38,905 nt of DNA from an uncultured Caldilineaceae bacterium. Lineage in GTDB: Bacteria > Chloroflexota > Anaerolineae > Caldilineales > Caldilineaceae. The notes beneath the pieces were generated by a model. The model did not search any database, was not told the origin of the DNA, and saw only the letters and a program-made list of their open reading frames with translations. The translations under genes and the position numbers were made by a program. Shown here piece after piece: positions 17,166 to 26,824 of this stretch. The stretch's first letter is position 1; every line of letters starts with the position of its first letter. The DNA lies in contig CATOTS010000013.1 of NCBI GenBank assembly GCA_951813625.1, forward strand, positions 1 to 38,905. The letters are read 5' to 3'.

Positions 17166-17186
17166 ATACGAATTCTTTCGCGTTCC

Positions 17187-17195
17187 TGTTACAAT
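17187..17195 (+). promoter_or_regulatory. extended -10 promoter element for SpoIID-domain gene
   Basis: TGTTACAAT fits an extended -10 (TGn followed by TACAAT). No good -35 at the matching distance. The transcript would begin about 70 bases before the ATG at 17271. Confidence 0.4.
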
Positions 17196-17270
17196 AGTTG
17201 TTAATGGTCGGTGGATGGTATCCGTCACCGGCCTCCAGCGACCAACGACGTACAACCAGCCTCTGTTCTT

Positions 17271-20003
17271 ATGCTGTCACGATTTTCGATCCGCCGCCTG
17301 CTTTTCGTGGGCCTTCTCATCGCATTATTCGGTGTCTGCCTCTACGTCGTCGGCACAAGGGTGGCGCCGTCGCTGATGCCTGCGACAGCGGGCGAAGATA
17401 GCGACGAGCTGCCGGGCGATATCGAGGTCGTGGGGTCGCCCAATGCGCCGACTTTGAGGGTTGGCGGGCAGGTTGTGTTGGAACGGTCGGGTTCGCATTT
17501 TGGCACGCCGCGCATCAGCCCTGACGGCACGCTGATGGCGATAACTGTTGTGCCGGCGGGCACGGAGACGATCGGTCTGGCCGAGATCTATCTGATTGAA
17601 CGTGCAACGGGCCGTGTGCGCGAGCGGATTCCCGGCCACAATCCGCGCTGGCAGACGGGGCGCAGCAACCGGCTTCGATTCGACCAGATCGAAGGCCAGA
17701 GCGGCCGCTCGGCGATTTACGATGCGAGCAACAGGTCGATCACCCAGGAGGATATTGCGCTGGAAGATGACAATCCGTCGACGAGGGAGGGGATTGAGGC
17801 GGCGACGCTGACCTACCCGGCGACGATCCGGGTGGCGCATCACCCGGAAAACAACTGCCGCAGCGTGCCGGACTGGCAGGTGGACGTAGTTCCGTTTGAG
17901 GAGTATGTGGCGCGCTCGGTGCCTGCGGAAGTACCGATTTCGTGGCCGGCGGAGGCGTTGAAGGCCCAGAGCGTGGCGACGCGCACCTATGCCTGGTACC
18001 AGATTTTGCGGGGGCGGCGCTACTATGACGTGACGGATTGGGCCAACTTTCAGATGATGTGCAACGGCCGTTACTCTTCGACCGATGCGGCGGTGAGTGC
18101 GACCACGGGGCAGTACCTGGCGTACACGAAGGACAGCACGGGCGCGCCGATTATTGCGATGTACAGCGCGAAGAACAGCCATCCGACGCTGACGAACCCG
18201 GCGGTGGCCTATCTGCAGTCTGTGCCGGACGAGACGGGGCTGGGGGAAGTGCGCTGGGGGCACGGTTACGGTCTCAGCCAGTGGGGCGGCGTGCGGCGGG
18301 CGAAGATGGGGCAGACGTACCGGCAGATTCTGGGCCACTACTACACCGACGTTACGCTGCAGAACGCCCGACAGCCGAGCCAGGCGATCGGCGGGTTCAC
18401 GGGCCTGCCGCTGAGCGGGTATCTGCCGTCGGGCGGGCTGCGCTGGGGCTCGCTTGTACCGCGCAGTCCGCTGACGGGCAGTGTCGACTTTGACCCCGGC
18501 CCGGATTCGCTGCCGATCAGCGGCGTGTGGCTGCGCAGCTCGGAGTTGACGAGCGGCGGCACGCTGACGGCTACGCTGTCGCTCAGCAACAGCCAGCAAG
18601 AACAGGTAGCCCTGACGATCGACTGGGACGCGCCGGACGCGCCGACGTTCACCGCGCCTTCGGCGGTGGAGGTGCAGCGGGCCACGCTGACGGTGGCGGC
18701 GCCGGAGGAGGGATCGAGCATCGGTCTGAGCAACAACTGGATCTGGCAGGGGGAGAACCTGCACAAGACGACCGGTGAGGATATCGATGATGCGGAGGCG
18801 GACGGCAACCGGACAAGGGAGGCGCGCGCGGATGATCACGAGGCTGGTTGGTGGTACGGCCCGTACACGAAAGACGTTCCGCACAATGCCACCTATCGGG
18901 CGCTTTTCCGCATGCGCATCGGCGAGCCTGAGGATGACGGCGATGACAATGTGCTGCCAGACCAGCCGATAGCGCAGCTGGATGTGGCCGACAAGGGCGG
19001 GACGTTGCGCTTGGGCCTGCGCGACATCTGGCCGAGTGATTTTTCCGATACGGACGAATACGTCGAGATTCCGGTTGATTTTCATCTTTTCGAGCCGGTC
19101 CAGGGGCTGGAGTTCAGGGTAAAGTGGCACGGGGACACGGACCTGGCGCTCGACCGGATCCAGTTGTGGCAGATGCAGACCATATCGAGGGGGCGGATCG
19201 ATTGGCCGCTGCCGCACAGCGGCACATCGACGGTATCGGCGATCGCGTTCGATGCGGCGCGCAACGCCAGCCCAATCGTCACGCGCGAGATCGAATACGG
19301 CAGTGAACAGCCGCCGGAGTTCGGCGATATCGAGAATCTGCACAGCTGGTGGACGACGGTGCCGGTGCTGATTTCGGTGCCGGTGCAGGACTACAACAGC
19401 GGGCTGGACGCAAGCAGCGGCAGTCTGTTGCTGGGCGACGAGTCGAAGACGGCCCATTTCAGCAAGCCCAACGATCCGCTGGCGGCGCAGAAGCTGTCGG
19501 CGTCGCTGGCCGAAGTCGCTGACGGGACGTACAGCGTCAAATTCCAGGCCAAGGACCGGTCGGGATTGCAGGGGGAGAGCGAAACCGGTGAGCTGCGAGT
19601 TGACCGGACGGCGCCGGTTGTGCAGGCGGCGGCGGTGCTGGCGACAACCGAAACCAACTCGGATGAGAGTCCTGCGGCCACACCAACACCTTCGGTACGG
19701 GTGCTGTTCAGCGGGCCTGTCACAGTCACGATTGAAGCCGAGGACGCGACCAGCGGCGTATGGGGTGTGGCGTATGTGCACAACGACGGTCCCGTCGTGC
19801 TGTACAGCGAGCCGTTCCTCATTTCCGAGGGCGGCATTCACAATATCCGCTACTGGGCCAAGGACAATGCGGGGAACTATACCAGCAGCCACCGGCTGCG
19901 GATCTGGGTGCGGATCAGTACGGAAGCGCAGACCCTCTCGGAGAACGCATACCTTCCGGGCGTAAAATATGATGCCGGGATTGATACCGAGGATGGCGAG
20001 TGA
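17271..20003 (+). CDS. membrane-anchored SpoIID/LytB-domain protein with Ig-like C-terminal repeats
   Basis: The start is set at ATG 17271 because it opens directly onto a membrane anchor (RRLLFVGLLIALFGVCLYVV). The protein has 910 residues. Residues about 40-140 form a beta-rich region with tandem PDGTLMA-like strands. The SpoIID domain (about 200-370) has PFEEYVARSVPAEVP, EALKAQSVATRTYAWYQIL, and GHGYGLSQWGGVRRA. SpoIID proteins are lytic transglycosylases acting on peptidoglycan stripped of stem peptides, and similar domains occur in non-sporulating bacteria. The remaining 500 residues are beta-sandwich-like repeats, ending with Ig-like modules (LRVDRTAPVVQA, GGIHNIRYWAKDNAGNYTSS). The gene is convergent with the nucleotidyltransferase fusion. 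A role in cell-envelope remodelling is likely. Catalysis is not proven. Confidence 0.82.
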   Translation: MLSRFSIRRLLFVGLLIALFGVCLYVVGTRVAPSLMPATAGEDSDELPGDIEVVGSPNAPTLRVGGQVVLERSGSHFGTPRISPDGTLMAITVVPAGTETIGLAEIYLIERATGRVRERIPGHNPRWQTGRSNRLRFDQIEGQSGRSAIYDASNRSITQEDIALEDDNPSTREGIEAATLTYPATIRVAHHPENNCRSVPDWQVDVVPFEEYVARSVPAEVPISWPAEALKAQSVATRTYAWYQILRGRRYYDVTDWANFQMMCNGRYSSTDAAVSATTGQYLAYTKDSTGAPIIAMYSAKNSHPTLTNPAVAYLQSVPDETGLGEVRWGHGYGLSQWGGVRRAKMGQTYRQILGHYYTDVTLQNARQPSQAIGGFTGLPLSGYLPSGGLRWGSLVPRSPLTGSVDFDPGPDSLPISGVWLRSSELTSGGTLTATLSLSNSQQEQVALTIDWDAPDAPTFTAPSAVEVQRATLTVAAPEEGSSIGLSNNWIWQGENLHKTTGEDIDDAEADGNRTREARADDHEAGWWYGPYTKDVPHNATYRALFRMRIGEPEDDGDDNVLPDQPIAQLDVADKGGTLRLGLRDIWPSDFSDTDEYVEIPVDFHLFEPVQGLEFRVKWHGDTDLALDRIQLWQMQTISRGRIDWPLPHSGTSTVSAIAFDAARNASPIVTREIEYGSEQPPEFGDIENLHSWWTTVPVLISVPVQDYNSGLDASSGSLLLGDESKTAHFSKPNDPLAAQKLSASLAEVADGTYSVKFQAKDRSGLQGESETGELRVDRTAPVVQAAAVLATTETNSDESPAATPTPSVRVLFSGPVTVTIEAEDATSGVWGVAYVHNDGPVVLYSEPFLISEGGIHNIRYWAKDNAGNYTSSHRLRIWVRISTEAQTLSENAYLPGVKYDAGIDTEDGE

Positions 20004-20020
20004 GGCAGCGCCAGCTGCCT
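20003..20020. terminator. bidirectional hairpin between convergent genes
   Basis: AGGCAGC-GCCA-GCTGCCT, a perfect 7-bp stem with a 4-base loop, placed in the 15-base gap between two convergent stop codons and overlapping both. No T-tract on either side. The position suggests a shared terminator. Confidence 0.5.
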
Positions 20021-22550
20021 AAGACTCGCTGGCGACTATCCACTGCAAGAGTTGATCACCGTGTTCTTTGACCAGAGCGGTCGCGCGTTCGGGGTCGCGG
20101 GCCTCGGCGCGTATTTCGAATAGGGGCCGCTCCGGGTTTGGGCCGATGTGAACCCACTCCTCGGCGCCGAGGTCTATCTTCAGACCACCGATGTTTACGG
20201 CGCCTTCACCCTGGTAACTCTGATTGAGCAGGCGCATCACCGTGCCCTTGGACTCCCACGGGCAGTCGACCCTGTGGTGCGCCACGAAGAAGCTGGGCAG
20301 ACCGGCGACGATGTCGCTGACCGCGGCCTGGCGCAGGCCGAGATATTCGAGCAGGCGCACGGTCGCCAGCAGGCCGTCGGAGACCGGTTGCAGGTCGGGG
20401 AAGATGAAATGGCCTGCGCCGTCGGTGGCGAAGAGCAGGCCGGCGGCGGCGGCGTCCATCAGGTCGCGCAGGTCGTTCCGGGTGTAGACAACCTGGCCGC
20501 CGTACCGCTGCACGACGACCCCGAAGGCGCGGGGCAGAACGACGGGCAGGGCAACTTTGGCGCCAGGATTGGCGTGCATGGCCAGCTCCAGCATGAGCAG
20601 CGCCGCGGTCAGGTCGTCCAGCACGGCACCGGTTTCATCGATGAGGAAGATCCTCTCGCCGCCGACATCGAGCTTGACGCCGACGCCAGCATCGAGCACA
20701 CCCATGATTTTGGCCAGATGCTGGAGCTGATGGCGGAACTGATCGCGCAAGGCGCCCTGGGTAGGCTCGTTCAAGGGCAGATAGTCGATGTCGAGACGGC
20801 CGAGAATTGTCGACAGCGTGTCGCCGCCGAGGCCGTGGGAGGTATCGATAACGAGTTGGGGATGGGCCTGGGAGACGGCGGCGCGGATGCTGTCGTGGTC
20901 GACGCAGGCGAGGAAGTTTTCGATATAGTGCTGGGTGGGGTCGGTGGGGTAGTCGATCTGCCCGACCTCGTCGAGGAAGGCGCGGCGGAAGTCTTCGCGC
21001 GAGAAGCTGCGTTCGACGGCGCGCTCATCGGCCCGGCTCTGGTCGAGGCCCTGGCTGTCGATGAAACGAATATCGACGACGCGCGGGTCGAGAGGGCTGA
21101 GGCGGATGTGAACGCCGGCGGCGGCATCGCTGTGGTTGCGGACGAAATGACGGGCGACGGGTACGGGCACCTCGCCGAGGTCCCAGACATCAACGCCGGC
21201 GCTGGAGAGGCCGCTCATGAGTGCTCGATTGAGCATACGCGAGCTGCGGTGCGAGTCGCGGTTGATGGCGACGTAGCTGCCGCGCGGGAGGTTGGCGCCG
21301 AGGCTGCTGCCGAGCTTGGCGGCGAATTCGGGCGTAAAGTCGACGTTGACGACGCCGCTGACGCCGGACCTGCCGAAGAGGGAGCGGCGGCCGCGGCTGC
21401 CCCAGATGATGCTCTCGCGTACGACCGCGCCGGCCTCGATCCGCTTGTTGGGCCACAGTTTGACGTCCGGATGCACGACGCAGTTCTCGTCGAGCACACA
21501 GTTGTCGCCGATGACGACATCTTCATAGGCGATGGTGCCGCTTTTGAGGCTGCACTGGCGGCAGACGATGGCGCCGAGGAGTTCGCAGGTCTCGCCGATA
21601 TAGGTGTTGCGCCAGACGACACAGTGCTCGAGGCGGCTGAAGCGGTCGACGACGGTGTAGTCGCGGACGATGCAGGGCCCTTGAATGGTGACGCCTTCCT
21701 TGATTTTGACTGCGTTGCCGAGGTAGACGGGACCGTCGATGCGAGCGTCGGAGGCGATCTCGACGTCTTCGCCGAGGATGAGTTCGCCGCGTTCGATCGG
21801 GGGCGCGTCCGGCGCGGTTTGCCCGAGCGGCTGGGGCAGCCTGACTTTACCGCTGATCAGGTCGGCGTTGGCGCGCATATACTCACCGATTGTGCCGACG
21901 TCGCACCAGTAGCCTTCGGCGATGTAGGCATGGAGCGGCTGGCCCTTGCGCAGAAGGTCGGGGAACAGCTCGGTGGAAAAGTCATAGGGGAGGCCGTCGG
22001 GGATGTGGTCGAGGACGGCGGCATCGAGGACGTAGATGCCGGTGTTGACCCGGTCGGAGCGGATGGTGCCCCAGTCGGGTTTTTCGAGGAACTGGGTGAT
22101 GCGTCCGTCTGCGTCGCTGACAACGGCGCCGTATTCGAGCGGATTGGGAACGGAGTAGACGGTGAGGGTGGCGAGCGCGGCGCTGCGGTGATGGTGCTCG
22201 ACCGCGGCCTGCAGGTCGAAATCGGTCAGCGCGTCGCCGCTGATGACGAGAAAGGTATCGTCAAGGTGAGCGGCGGCGTTTTTGACCCCGCCGGCGGTGC
22301 CGAGGGGCATCTCTTCGACGACGTACTGGATGTCGAGGCCGAGGCTGCTGCCGTCGCCGTAGAAGTCCTGGATCACGGAGGGCATGTACTGGAGGGTAAT
22401 GACGACCTCGGTGATGCCGTGATATTTGAGCAGGTCGAGAATATGGCCGAGGACAGGTTTGTCGACGAGGGGGACCATCGGTTTGGGGCGCCCTATGGTG
22501 AGGGGGCGCAGGCGGGAACCTTCACCGCCGGCCATGACTACGGCTTTCAT
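20019..22550 (-). CDS. nucleotidyltransferase (mannose-1-phosphate guanylyltransferase-like) fused to degenerate phosphohexomutase
   Basis: An 843-residue fusion. Residues 1-235 are a sugar-1-phosphate nucleotidyltransferase ([20 protein letters not shown] signature, then [14 protein letters not shown]). Residues about 250-370 are left-handed beta-helix hexapeptide repeats ([40 protein letters not shown]). Residues about 380-843 have the alpha-D-phosphohexomutase fold ([20 protein letters not shown]), but the expected TASHNP phosphoserine loop reads IRLSPLDP and the metal loop DGDxDR reads LDVGGER. The mutase half is thus probably inactive or altered. Similar long fusions are known to me from Cyanobacteria and Chloroflexota, annotated as mannose-1-phosphate guanyltransferase. 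Likely role: supply of an activated sugar for glycans. It is the last gene of a four-gene leftward operon, 62 bases after the SCO1664-like gene. Confidence 0.85.
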   Translation of the reverse strand: MKAVVMAGGEGSRLRPLTIGRPKPMVPLVDKPVLGHILDLLKYHGITEVVITLQYMPSVIQDFYGDGSSLGLDIQYVVEEMPLGTAGGVKNAAAHLDDTFLVISGDALTDFDLQAAVEHHHRSAALATLTVYSVPNPLEYGAVVSDADGRITQFLEKPDWGTIRSDRVNTGIYVLDAAVLDHIPDGLPYDFSTELFPDLLRKGQPLHAYIAEGYWCDVGTIGEYMRANADLISGKVRLPQPLGQTAPDAPPIERGELILGEDVEIASDARIDGPVYLGNAVKIKEGVTIQGPCIVRDYTVVDRFSRLEHCVVWRNTYIGETCELLGAIVCRQCSLKSGTIAYEDVVIGDNCVLDENCVVHPDVKLWPNKRIEAGAVVRESIIWGSRGRRSLFGRSGVSGVVNVDFTPEFAAKLGSSLGANLPRGSYVAINRDSHRSSRMLNRALMSGLSSAGVDVWDLGEVPVPVARHFVRNHSDAAAGVHIRLSPLDPRVVDIRFIDSQGLDQSRADERAVERSFSREDFRRAFLDEVGQIDYPTDPTQHYIENFLACVDHDSIRAAVSQAHPQLVIDTSHGLGGDTLSTILGRLDIDYLPLNEPTQGALRDQFRHQLQHLAKIMGVLDAGVGVKLDVGGERIFLIDETGAVLDDLTAALLMLELAMHANPGAKVALPVVLPRAFGVVVQRYGGQVVYTRNDLRDLMDAAAAGLLFATDGAGHFIFPDLQPVSDGLLATVRLLEYLGLRQAAVSDIVAGLPSFFVAHHRVDCPWESKGTVMRLLNQSYQGEGAVNIGGLKIDLGAEEWVHIGPNPERPLFEIRAEARDPERATALVKEHGDQLLQWIVASES

Positions 22551-22611
22551 AATCGGTGCCTTGTGTCAGTGGTTCGCGGTGTGCGTATCCACCGCTTGCG
22601 AACCGCTGCGG

Positions 22612-23436
22612 CTAAATGGGCGGCCAGGGATAGTTGCGCTGGTGGGCCGGGGGCGCCGGATAGTGTCGGGCCTGTTCCAGCTGCTCGACGCGCTGGCACA
22701 GGGCGTGCCGCTCCGGGGGACTGAGAAGCTGGTCCAGGGTTTGAAGCAGGGGGCTGGTTGCCTGCCTGAGACTGGCTGCGAAGGAGCCCAGGTCGGCGAG
22801 CAGCTGGTCCTCGATCGGTTCGCCGGCGAACTCCCAGATCACGGTGCGGAGCTTGTAATGTTGATGGAAGCAGATGCCGTGGTCGATGGCCCACATGTGT
22901 TCGTCGTAGCCGTAGAGACAGTGGCCGGCCTTGCGGTCGGCGTTGTTGATGAGAAAGTCAAAGAGGGTAAGGCGGCGCAGGGCGGGGGCGTAACGGGCGT
23001 CTTCGCGCATATTGAAGTAGTGGATGTCGGGATCGCAGTCGATGAAGAACTGGATGCTGCCGGGCCCGCGCGGGCCGTCGCGCAGGACGGTTGGGGGGAC
23101 GGCGCGCCAGCCGAGGGCTTCGCTGACGACGAAGGCGGCGGTCTCGCGCTGGCAGAGTGTGCCGACGGGGAAGTCCCAGAGGGGATTTTCGCCGCGGCGC
23201 GGTTTGTAGACGGCGGGGAACTCCTGCTCACGGTGATGCACGGTGATGAGGAAGGTGTAGTTGGAGCTGTACGGCAGCAGCCCCTTTTCCTCGATTTCGC
23301 CTTCGGCGAGGGCGCGCACGATCGCGTGGTCGGCAGAGGCGGCTGACGGGCCGGCGGGCGCGGTCTGGTCCGCGACGGCGGTATCGTCGTCTGCAGCTCG
23401 CTCCTGGGGCTCGACCTTCGTGTCGTGGTCTGTCAT
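22612..23436 (-). CDS. SCO1664 family protein (PI3/4-kinase-like fold)
   Basis: A 274-residue protein with [20 protein letters not shown] (nucleotide-binding Lys), [36 protein letters not shown] (catalytic-loop D and N) and [13 protein letters not shown] (DFG-equivalent). This is the pattern of SCO1664-family proteins, distant relatives of phosphatidylinositol 3/4-kinases and HipA-like kinases. The first 40 residues are low-complexity and may be dispensable. The family is nearly always found next to DUF3090 and a histidine phosphatase, as here (87 bases after DUF3090). Substrate unknown. A phosphotransfer function reversed by the neighbouring phosphatase is an attractive but untested idea. 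Confidence 0.82.
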   Translation of the reverse strand: MTDHDTKVEPQERAADDDTAVADQTAPAGPSAASADHAIVRALAEGEIEEKGLLPYSSNYTFLITVHHREQEFPAVYKPRRGENPLWDFPVGTLCQRETAAFVVSEALGWRAVPPTVLRDGPRGPGSIQFFIDCDPDIHYFNMREDARYAPALRRLTLFDFLINNADRKAGHCLYGYDEHMWAIDHGICFHQHYKLRTVIWEFAGEPIEDQLLADLGSFAASLRQATSPLLQTLDQLLSPPERHALCQRVEQLEQARHYPAPPAHQRNYPWPPI

Positions 23437-23522
23437 TTGATTCTGTCATCTGATATTGCGCGGCCCGGATGGCGCAACGTTCAGCGGCGAAAGTTTGCGG
23501 CGCGACATGGGCCGCCTGGGAT

Positions 23523-24059
23523 CTACAGGGACAACGGGTAGGCGTGGCCGTTGGTGCGCGGGCAGAAGTGGCCGTCCGGCTCGATGGGCCGCCCGCAGAG
23601 GGGGCAGTCGGGACGTCCGGCGGCGACAACCTGCAGGGCGTGCTCGCTGAGGGAGCGCATCTGCGCGCGCGTGGCGTAAAAGCGGGCTTTCGGGTCGTTG
23701 GAATCTTCTTCTTCGCCCTCGGGGACGGCCTGTGCGATCAGGACCATAAGGTCCTGTTTTTCGTCGTAGCCCAATCCGAGCTGTCCGACGCGGAAGGCCG
23801 GTTCGAGCGGTTCGCGCAGGTTGGGAGCGGCGGTCTGTTCCTCGGCGGTGGGCAGGTCGGCGCGTTCCTTTTCCAGTTCCTCGAGGAGCTGCAGGATCGA
23901 GGTCGCCAGCGCGGCGACCTGCTCCTTCTCCATGACGAGGGTGGCGAGGTCGGCGCCGTGCCGCGCCTGCAGGAAGAAGGTACGCTGGCCGGGGCGGCCG
24001 ACGGCGTCGGCGACGATTGCGCTGACCGGATTGAAGTCGAAGGTGAACTGTGATTCCAT
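23523..24059 (-). CDS. DUF3090 family protein with C-terminal zinc ribbon
   Basis: The start is set at ATG 24059 (MESQFTFDFNPVSAIVADAV), where family resemblance begins, 11 bases after the phosphatase stop. An in-frame ATG further upstream lies inside the phosphatase gene. The protein is 178 residues: RTFFLQARHGADLATLVMEK (about 28-47), a helical middle with LLEELEKERADLPTAEE, GYDEKQDLMVLIAQA, and a C-terminal RPDCPLCGRPIEPDGHFCPR with NGH, which supplies a C-x2-C and C/H zinc-binding set. The function of DUF3090 is not known. Its conserved company with the phosphatase and kinase-like genes suggests a common pathway. Confidence 0.85.
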   Translation of the reverse strand: MESQFTFDFNPVSAIVADAVGRPGQRTFFLQARHGADLATLVMEKEQVAALATSILQLLEELEKERADLPTAEEQTAAPNLREPLEPAFRVGQLGLGYDEKQDLMVLIAQAVPEGEEEDSNDPKARFYATRAQMRSLSEHALQVVAAGRPDCPLCGRPIEPDGHFCPRTNGHAYPLSL

Positions 24060-24070
24060 GCGGGTTTTAA

Positions 24071-24859
24071 CTATTCGCTTTCGGCGTCCGCCGCGCAGGC
24101 CGATGATTTGCGCGAAGATGCCGGTTCTTCCTCCCACTTTATCACAGGGAGGGCGCCGCTGTCATTCACAGTCAAAATGCTCGGGCCGAAGCGATGGAAG
24201 GCGACGAGGCTGACCGATGCGGTGCTGATCTGGATGCGCTGGAAGAGGTCGAGCGGCGTGCCGAGATAGTAAGCGAGGCCGGTACGCAGGACATCGCCGT
24301 GGGCATAGACGGCGACGGCCTCGCCTTCGTGGTCGGTGCGGATGCGCTCGAGCGCGGTGATGACGCGGTTCTGCACTTCGCGCAGGGTTTCGCCGCCGGG
24401 GAAGCGGAAGCCGCCGGGAAAGATCTGTACGAGCTGCCATTCGGGCCGTTTGCCGAGCTCTTTGAGGTCGCCGCCGCGCCAGTCGCCGTAGTCGACCTCG
24501 AGGATGCCGGGGTCGATGGAGACGGGGAGTTTGAGGGCGTCGGCGAGGGGCTGGGCGGTCTCAAGGCAGCGCAGAAGGGGGCTGGAGTAGATGGCGCTGA
24601 TCGGCTGCTCTTTGAGGCGTTGGGCGACCTGTTGGGCCTGCTCCAGGCCCTTATCGTTGAGGGCGACGGCGGGTGTTCTGCCGGCGAGGGCGCCGCGTTT
24701 GGTCCACTCGTTTTCGCCGTGGCGGACGAGGAAGAGGTAGGTTGGGCGCGGGGGCGGCTCTGTGTCGCGCTGGTCGTCGCGCTGGTCGCCGGCCTGGCCG
24801 TCCGCTTGTTCTGCGGCGGCGTTTGGCTCCTCCGATTGTGGGTTCTTGTTTTCGATCAA
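24071..24859 (-). CDS. histidine phosphatase, MSMEG_4193 family putative phosphomutase
   Basis: A histidine-phosphatase superfamily protein: YLFLVRHGENEWTKRGALAG (RHG nucleophile), LNDKGLEQAQQVAQRL, SSPLLRCLETAQPLADAL, ILEVDYGDWRGGDLKELGK and VYAHGDVLRTGLAYYLG (second histidine). The start is chosen as the TTG at 24859, preceded by GGAG with 10-base spacing and lying about 50 bases below a near-consensus promoter. The longer frame to 25018 would span that promoter. About 262 residues, with an acidic low-complexity N-terminus. First gene of the phosphatase-DUF3090-SCO1664 cluster. Called a phosphomutase in databases, but the true substrate is unknown. Confidence 0.82.
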   Translation of the reverse strand: MIENKNPQSEEPNAAAEQADGQAGDQRDDQRDTEPPPRPTYLFLVRHGENEWTKRGALAGRTPAVALNDKGLEQAQQVAQRLKEQPISAIYSSPLLRCLETAQPLADALKLPVSIDPGILEVDYGDWRGGDLKELGKRPEWQLVQIFPGGFRFPGGETLREVQNRVITALERIRTDHEGEAVAVYAHGDVLRTGLAYYLGTPLDLFQRIQISTASVSLVAFHRFGPSILTVNDSGALPVIKWEEEPASSRKSSACAADAESE

Positions 24860-24916
24860 GCCGGTCTGTCTCCGCGGGTGGCGCGCATCTGGTGCGCCGG
24901 GTGGATTGGTTGCCCT

Positions 24917-24945
24917 ATTGTAACCGTGAATTGGTGCTGTGTAAA
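24917..24945 (-). promoter_or_regulatory. sigma-A-type promoter for phosphatase-DUF3090-SCO1664 operon
   Basis: Minus strand TTTACA, exactly 17 bases, TACAAT: five of six matches at both hexamers (TTGACA and TATAAT). Start of transcription near 24910. The rest of 24860-25225 contains no gene or other feature that I can see. Confidence 0.65.
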
Positions 24946-25225
24946 TGGGAGAGGGATTTGAGGTCAGGGCAATCGCATCTAAATCTGTAGACCATTTCCG
25001 CCGGAATTTCGAACACAAGAATGTGAATTTCGGTGGGAATCGGTGTCAGTCTGCCCAATGATAGCGAAAATCCGTCACAACAAGGGCTGTCAGTCGTCAA
25101 ATTCAGTCGGCTTCTCGTCATGGGAGCCACCAGTTTTACAATTCTGCTTTGGGTCCCTTTTGATGCCATGACTTTTGGCAACAGTCGCATCCTGGGATTT
25201 CAGTCGCCACACCCTTGCAGGCGGC

Positions 25226-26280
25226 GTGTGAAAGCACTTGGCTTCAATCGGGCGCCTTCCAGTTTCCAAGCAGTTGCCCTGGTAAGACCGAGCGATTCGA
25301 CGTTCTCAACCTGGCAGAACTGTCCTGGTTCGTGCCGCCGTTGGTGGCAAGATTGGCGTGTTTGCAGACCTGCCATGGCGGTCGTCTGGCTCCGCTGTCC
25401 GCTGGAAGCGAAGTCCTCTCGTTTTGGCAGAATACGTCGACTCATGTCGTCCAATGTCGGCCAATATAGCCCAATGTCGTCCAATTTTTTTTTCTTGAGG
25501 GAGGGGTGTCGGGCGCCGGGATCGGCGGTAACTCGGGCGTATTTCGGGCAGAATGTGGTGGTTTGAATTGCATGACATTTGCAGCGTAGCAGGAATTGTA
25601 GCAGGAATCTGGGGCAGCTGCTTTTTGGCGCGTATAGGGCCGGGTCGGGTGGACAGATTTGCATGATGTTGACAGCGTAGCATGGTTGGAACGCTCTTGC
25701 AGTGTATTTCACGTTATCTTGCCTTCTTGCGTCATGGGCCGGTCGTTGTGGCGGTTCATTCGTGTGTGCTGCCGGGTTGGCGGCGGCTGGGTGTTTGTGA
25801 TGTGAGGTCAGTCAAGGTTGTCAGGTGTCTCTTGCGATTGTCTTGGGCGGCCAAAGTTTAGCGAAGTCCGGTCAGGTCCGGTCAGGTCCGGTTAAGTCCG
25901 GTCAGGTCGGGTCGATCCAGTTTTTTTGGGCTGACATTGACTGGAATCCCTCGGTTGGATTGGCATGGTAATGACAGCGTAGCACGGTTTCAATTCTCTT
26001 GCCCGGCGTTGCGCGAAATTGGGTTGCCCGGCGCCTGCCATGTTGTTTCTTGTGTCATTGCCGGAGGATGTCGCGCAGGTCATGGTCCTACTATAGCTCG
26101 TGCCGCCGGCTCTTGCACGGAAACCCGGTTTGTTGGGCAATTCTTGTTGTTCGTTCCTGATTGCTCATGGGGGTCCTTCTGCGAACGACGGACTATCAGA
26201 AGGGGGGCTGGCTGGATTCATGGACGAGCCGCCGGCAGGGCCGTTGGGCAATATCTCTGAATTTCATTGGGGAAGCAGTT
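25226..26280 (-). repeat. long inverted repeat, right arm (about 1.05 kb)
   Basis: Reverse complement of the left arm 6605-7658, nearly identical in the middle and more diverged in the outer 150 bases. It contains the mirrored decamer array (about 25862-25912) and the two mirrored GCTACACTGTCA-type sites (about 25660-25682 and 25960-25983). The inner end GTGTGAAAGCACTTGG abuts unrelated sequence. Open frames exist but are those of the left arm and show no protein-like conservation. Confidence 0.85.
25862..25912 (-). repeat. short tandem repeat of CAGGTCCGGT units
   Basis: Mirror image of the decamer array in the left arm (6975-7023). About five units. Confidence 0.7.
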
Positions 26281-26356
26281 CAGGTGTCTGATCCCGAGCC
26301 GAATGGGATTGCGGCATCATTTCGATGCTTTGACCCAATTTAGATGCAATTGCCCT

Positions 26357-26399
26357 GCTTAATCCACGAATTTGCACGAATCTCCACGAAGAACGTCAA
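26357..26399 (+). repeat. 43-bp direct repeat, right copy
   Basis: Identical to 6452-6494 and in the same orientation. It lies about 75 bases outside the right inverted-repeat arm. Confidence 0.85.
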
Positions 26400-26509
26400 A
26401 CTGCAGGGGTCAGGGGTCAGGGGTCAGGAACTGCGGGGGGAGGCGCCTGGCTGTCGAGCGCGCGATCGGCCGGGGACGCGCAGACGCGGCCGTATAGGCG
26501 CGCGGCGCG

Positions 26510-26679
26510 TTGGCGACAGGCTGGAATGGCGCGGGCACGGTGGCGGGGCGACGGGCCGCCGGTTGCGCAGGGCTGCATTAGAGCCCACACCCGGCGGGAG
26601 GGGGGTGTCAGGGGGGCGTTGCGGGGGGAGTCCCCCCGCACAAGGGAGGGCCGCAGGCCCGACCGTCCAGAACGGCAGT
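26510..26679 (+). repeat. GC-rich palindromic repeat, copy B (full unit)
   Basis: Unit of about 170 bp: GCGTTGGCGACAGGCTGGAA, CACGGTGGCGGGGCGAC, GGGCCGCCGGTTGCGCAGGG, then a CCCACACC segment, then the TCAGGGGGGCGTTGCGGGG hairpin core and the GACCGTCC end. Shared with copies C and D. The last 72 bases match copy A. Confidence 0.8.
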
Positions 26680-26824
26680 GGCCAGTGGACAGTTGCCAGA
26701 GGCCAGTTGCCAGGAACTGCCGAAACTCGAAGGGCGTTTGCTAAGCGAAATTCCGGGGGTTAGCAGTTGGTCTTCGAGTTCGGGTCGTTCCGGGCCCGCG
26801 GTTGTTCTTGCCGCTTTTTCAGGG

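Larger units (their letters stand above)
26281..26824. other. non-coding repeat-rich spacer
   Basis: No gene recognised. Contains the second 43-bp repeat, a (GGGGTCA)n run at about 26405-26430, a full copy of the GC-rich palindromic unit and a CCAGTTGCCAG/CCAGTGG low-complexity run (about 26680-26715). Confidence 0.6.

Noticed and set aside
17325..19892. 855-codon open frame on the minus strand
   Set aside because: Antisense to the SpoIID gene, extremely Arg-rich and without domains.
20148..22724. 858-codon open frame on the plus strand
   Set aside because: It is antisense to the nucleotidyltransferase-mutase fusion. It has no motifs and arises from the GC bias of the real gene's third codon positions.
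25200..25712. 170-codon minus-strand frame in the right arm
   Set aside because: Same arm sequence as on the left, readable in more than one frame, with no domain. Treated as repeat DNA.
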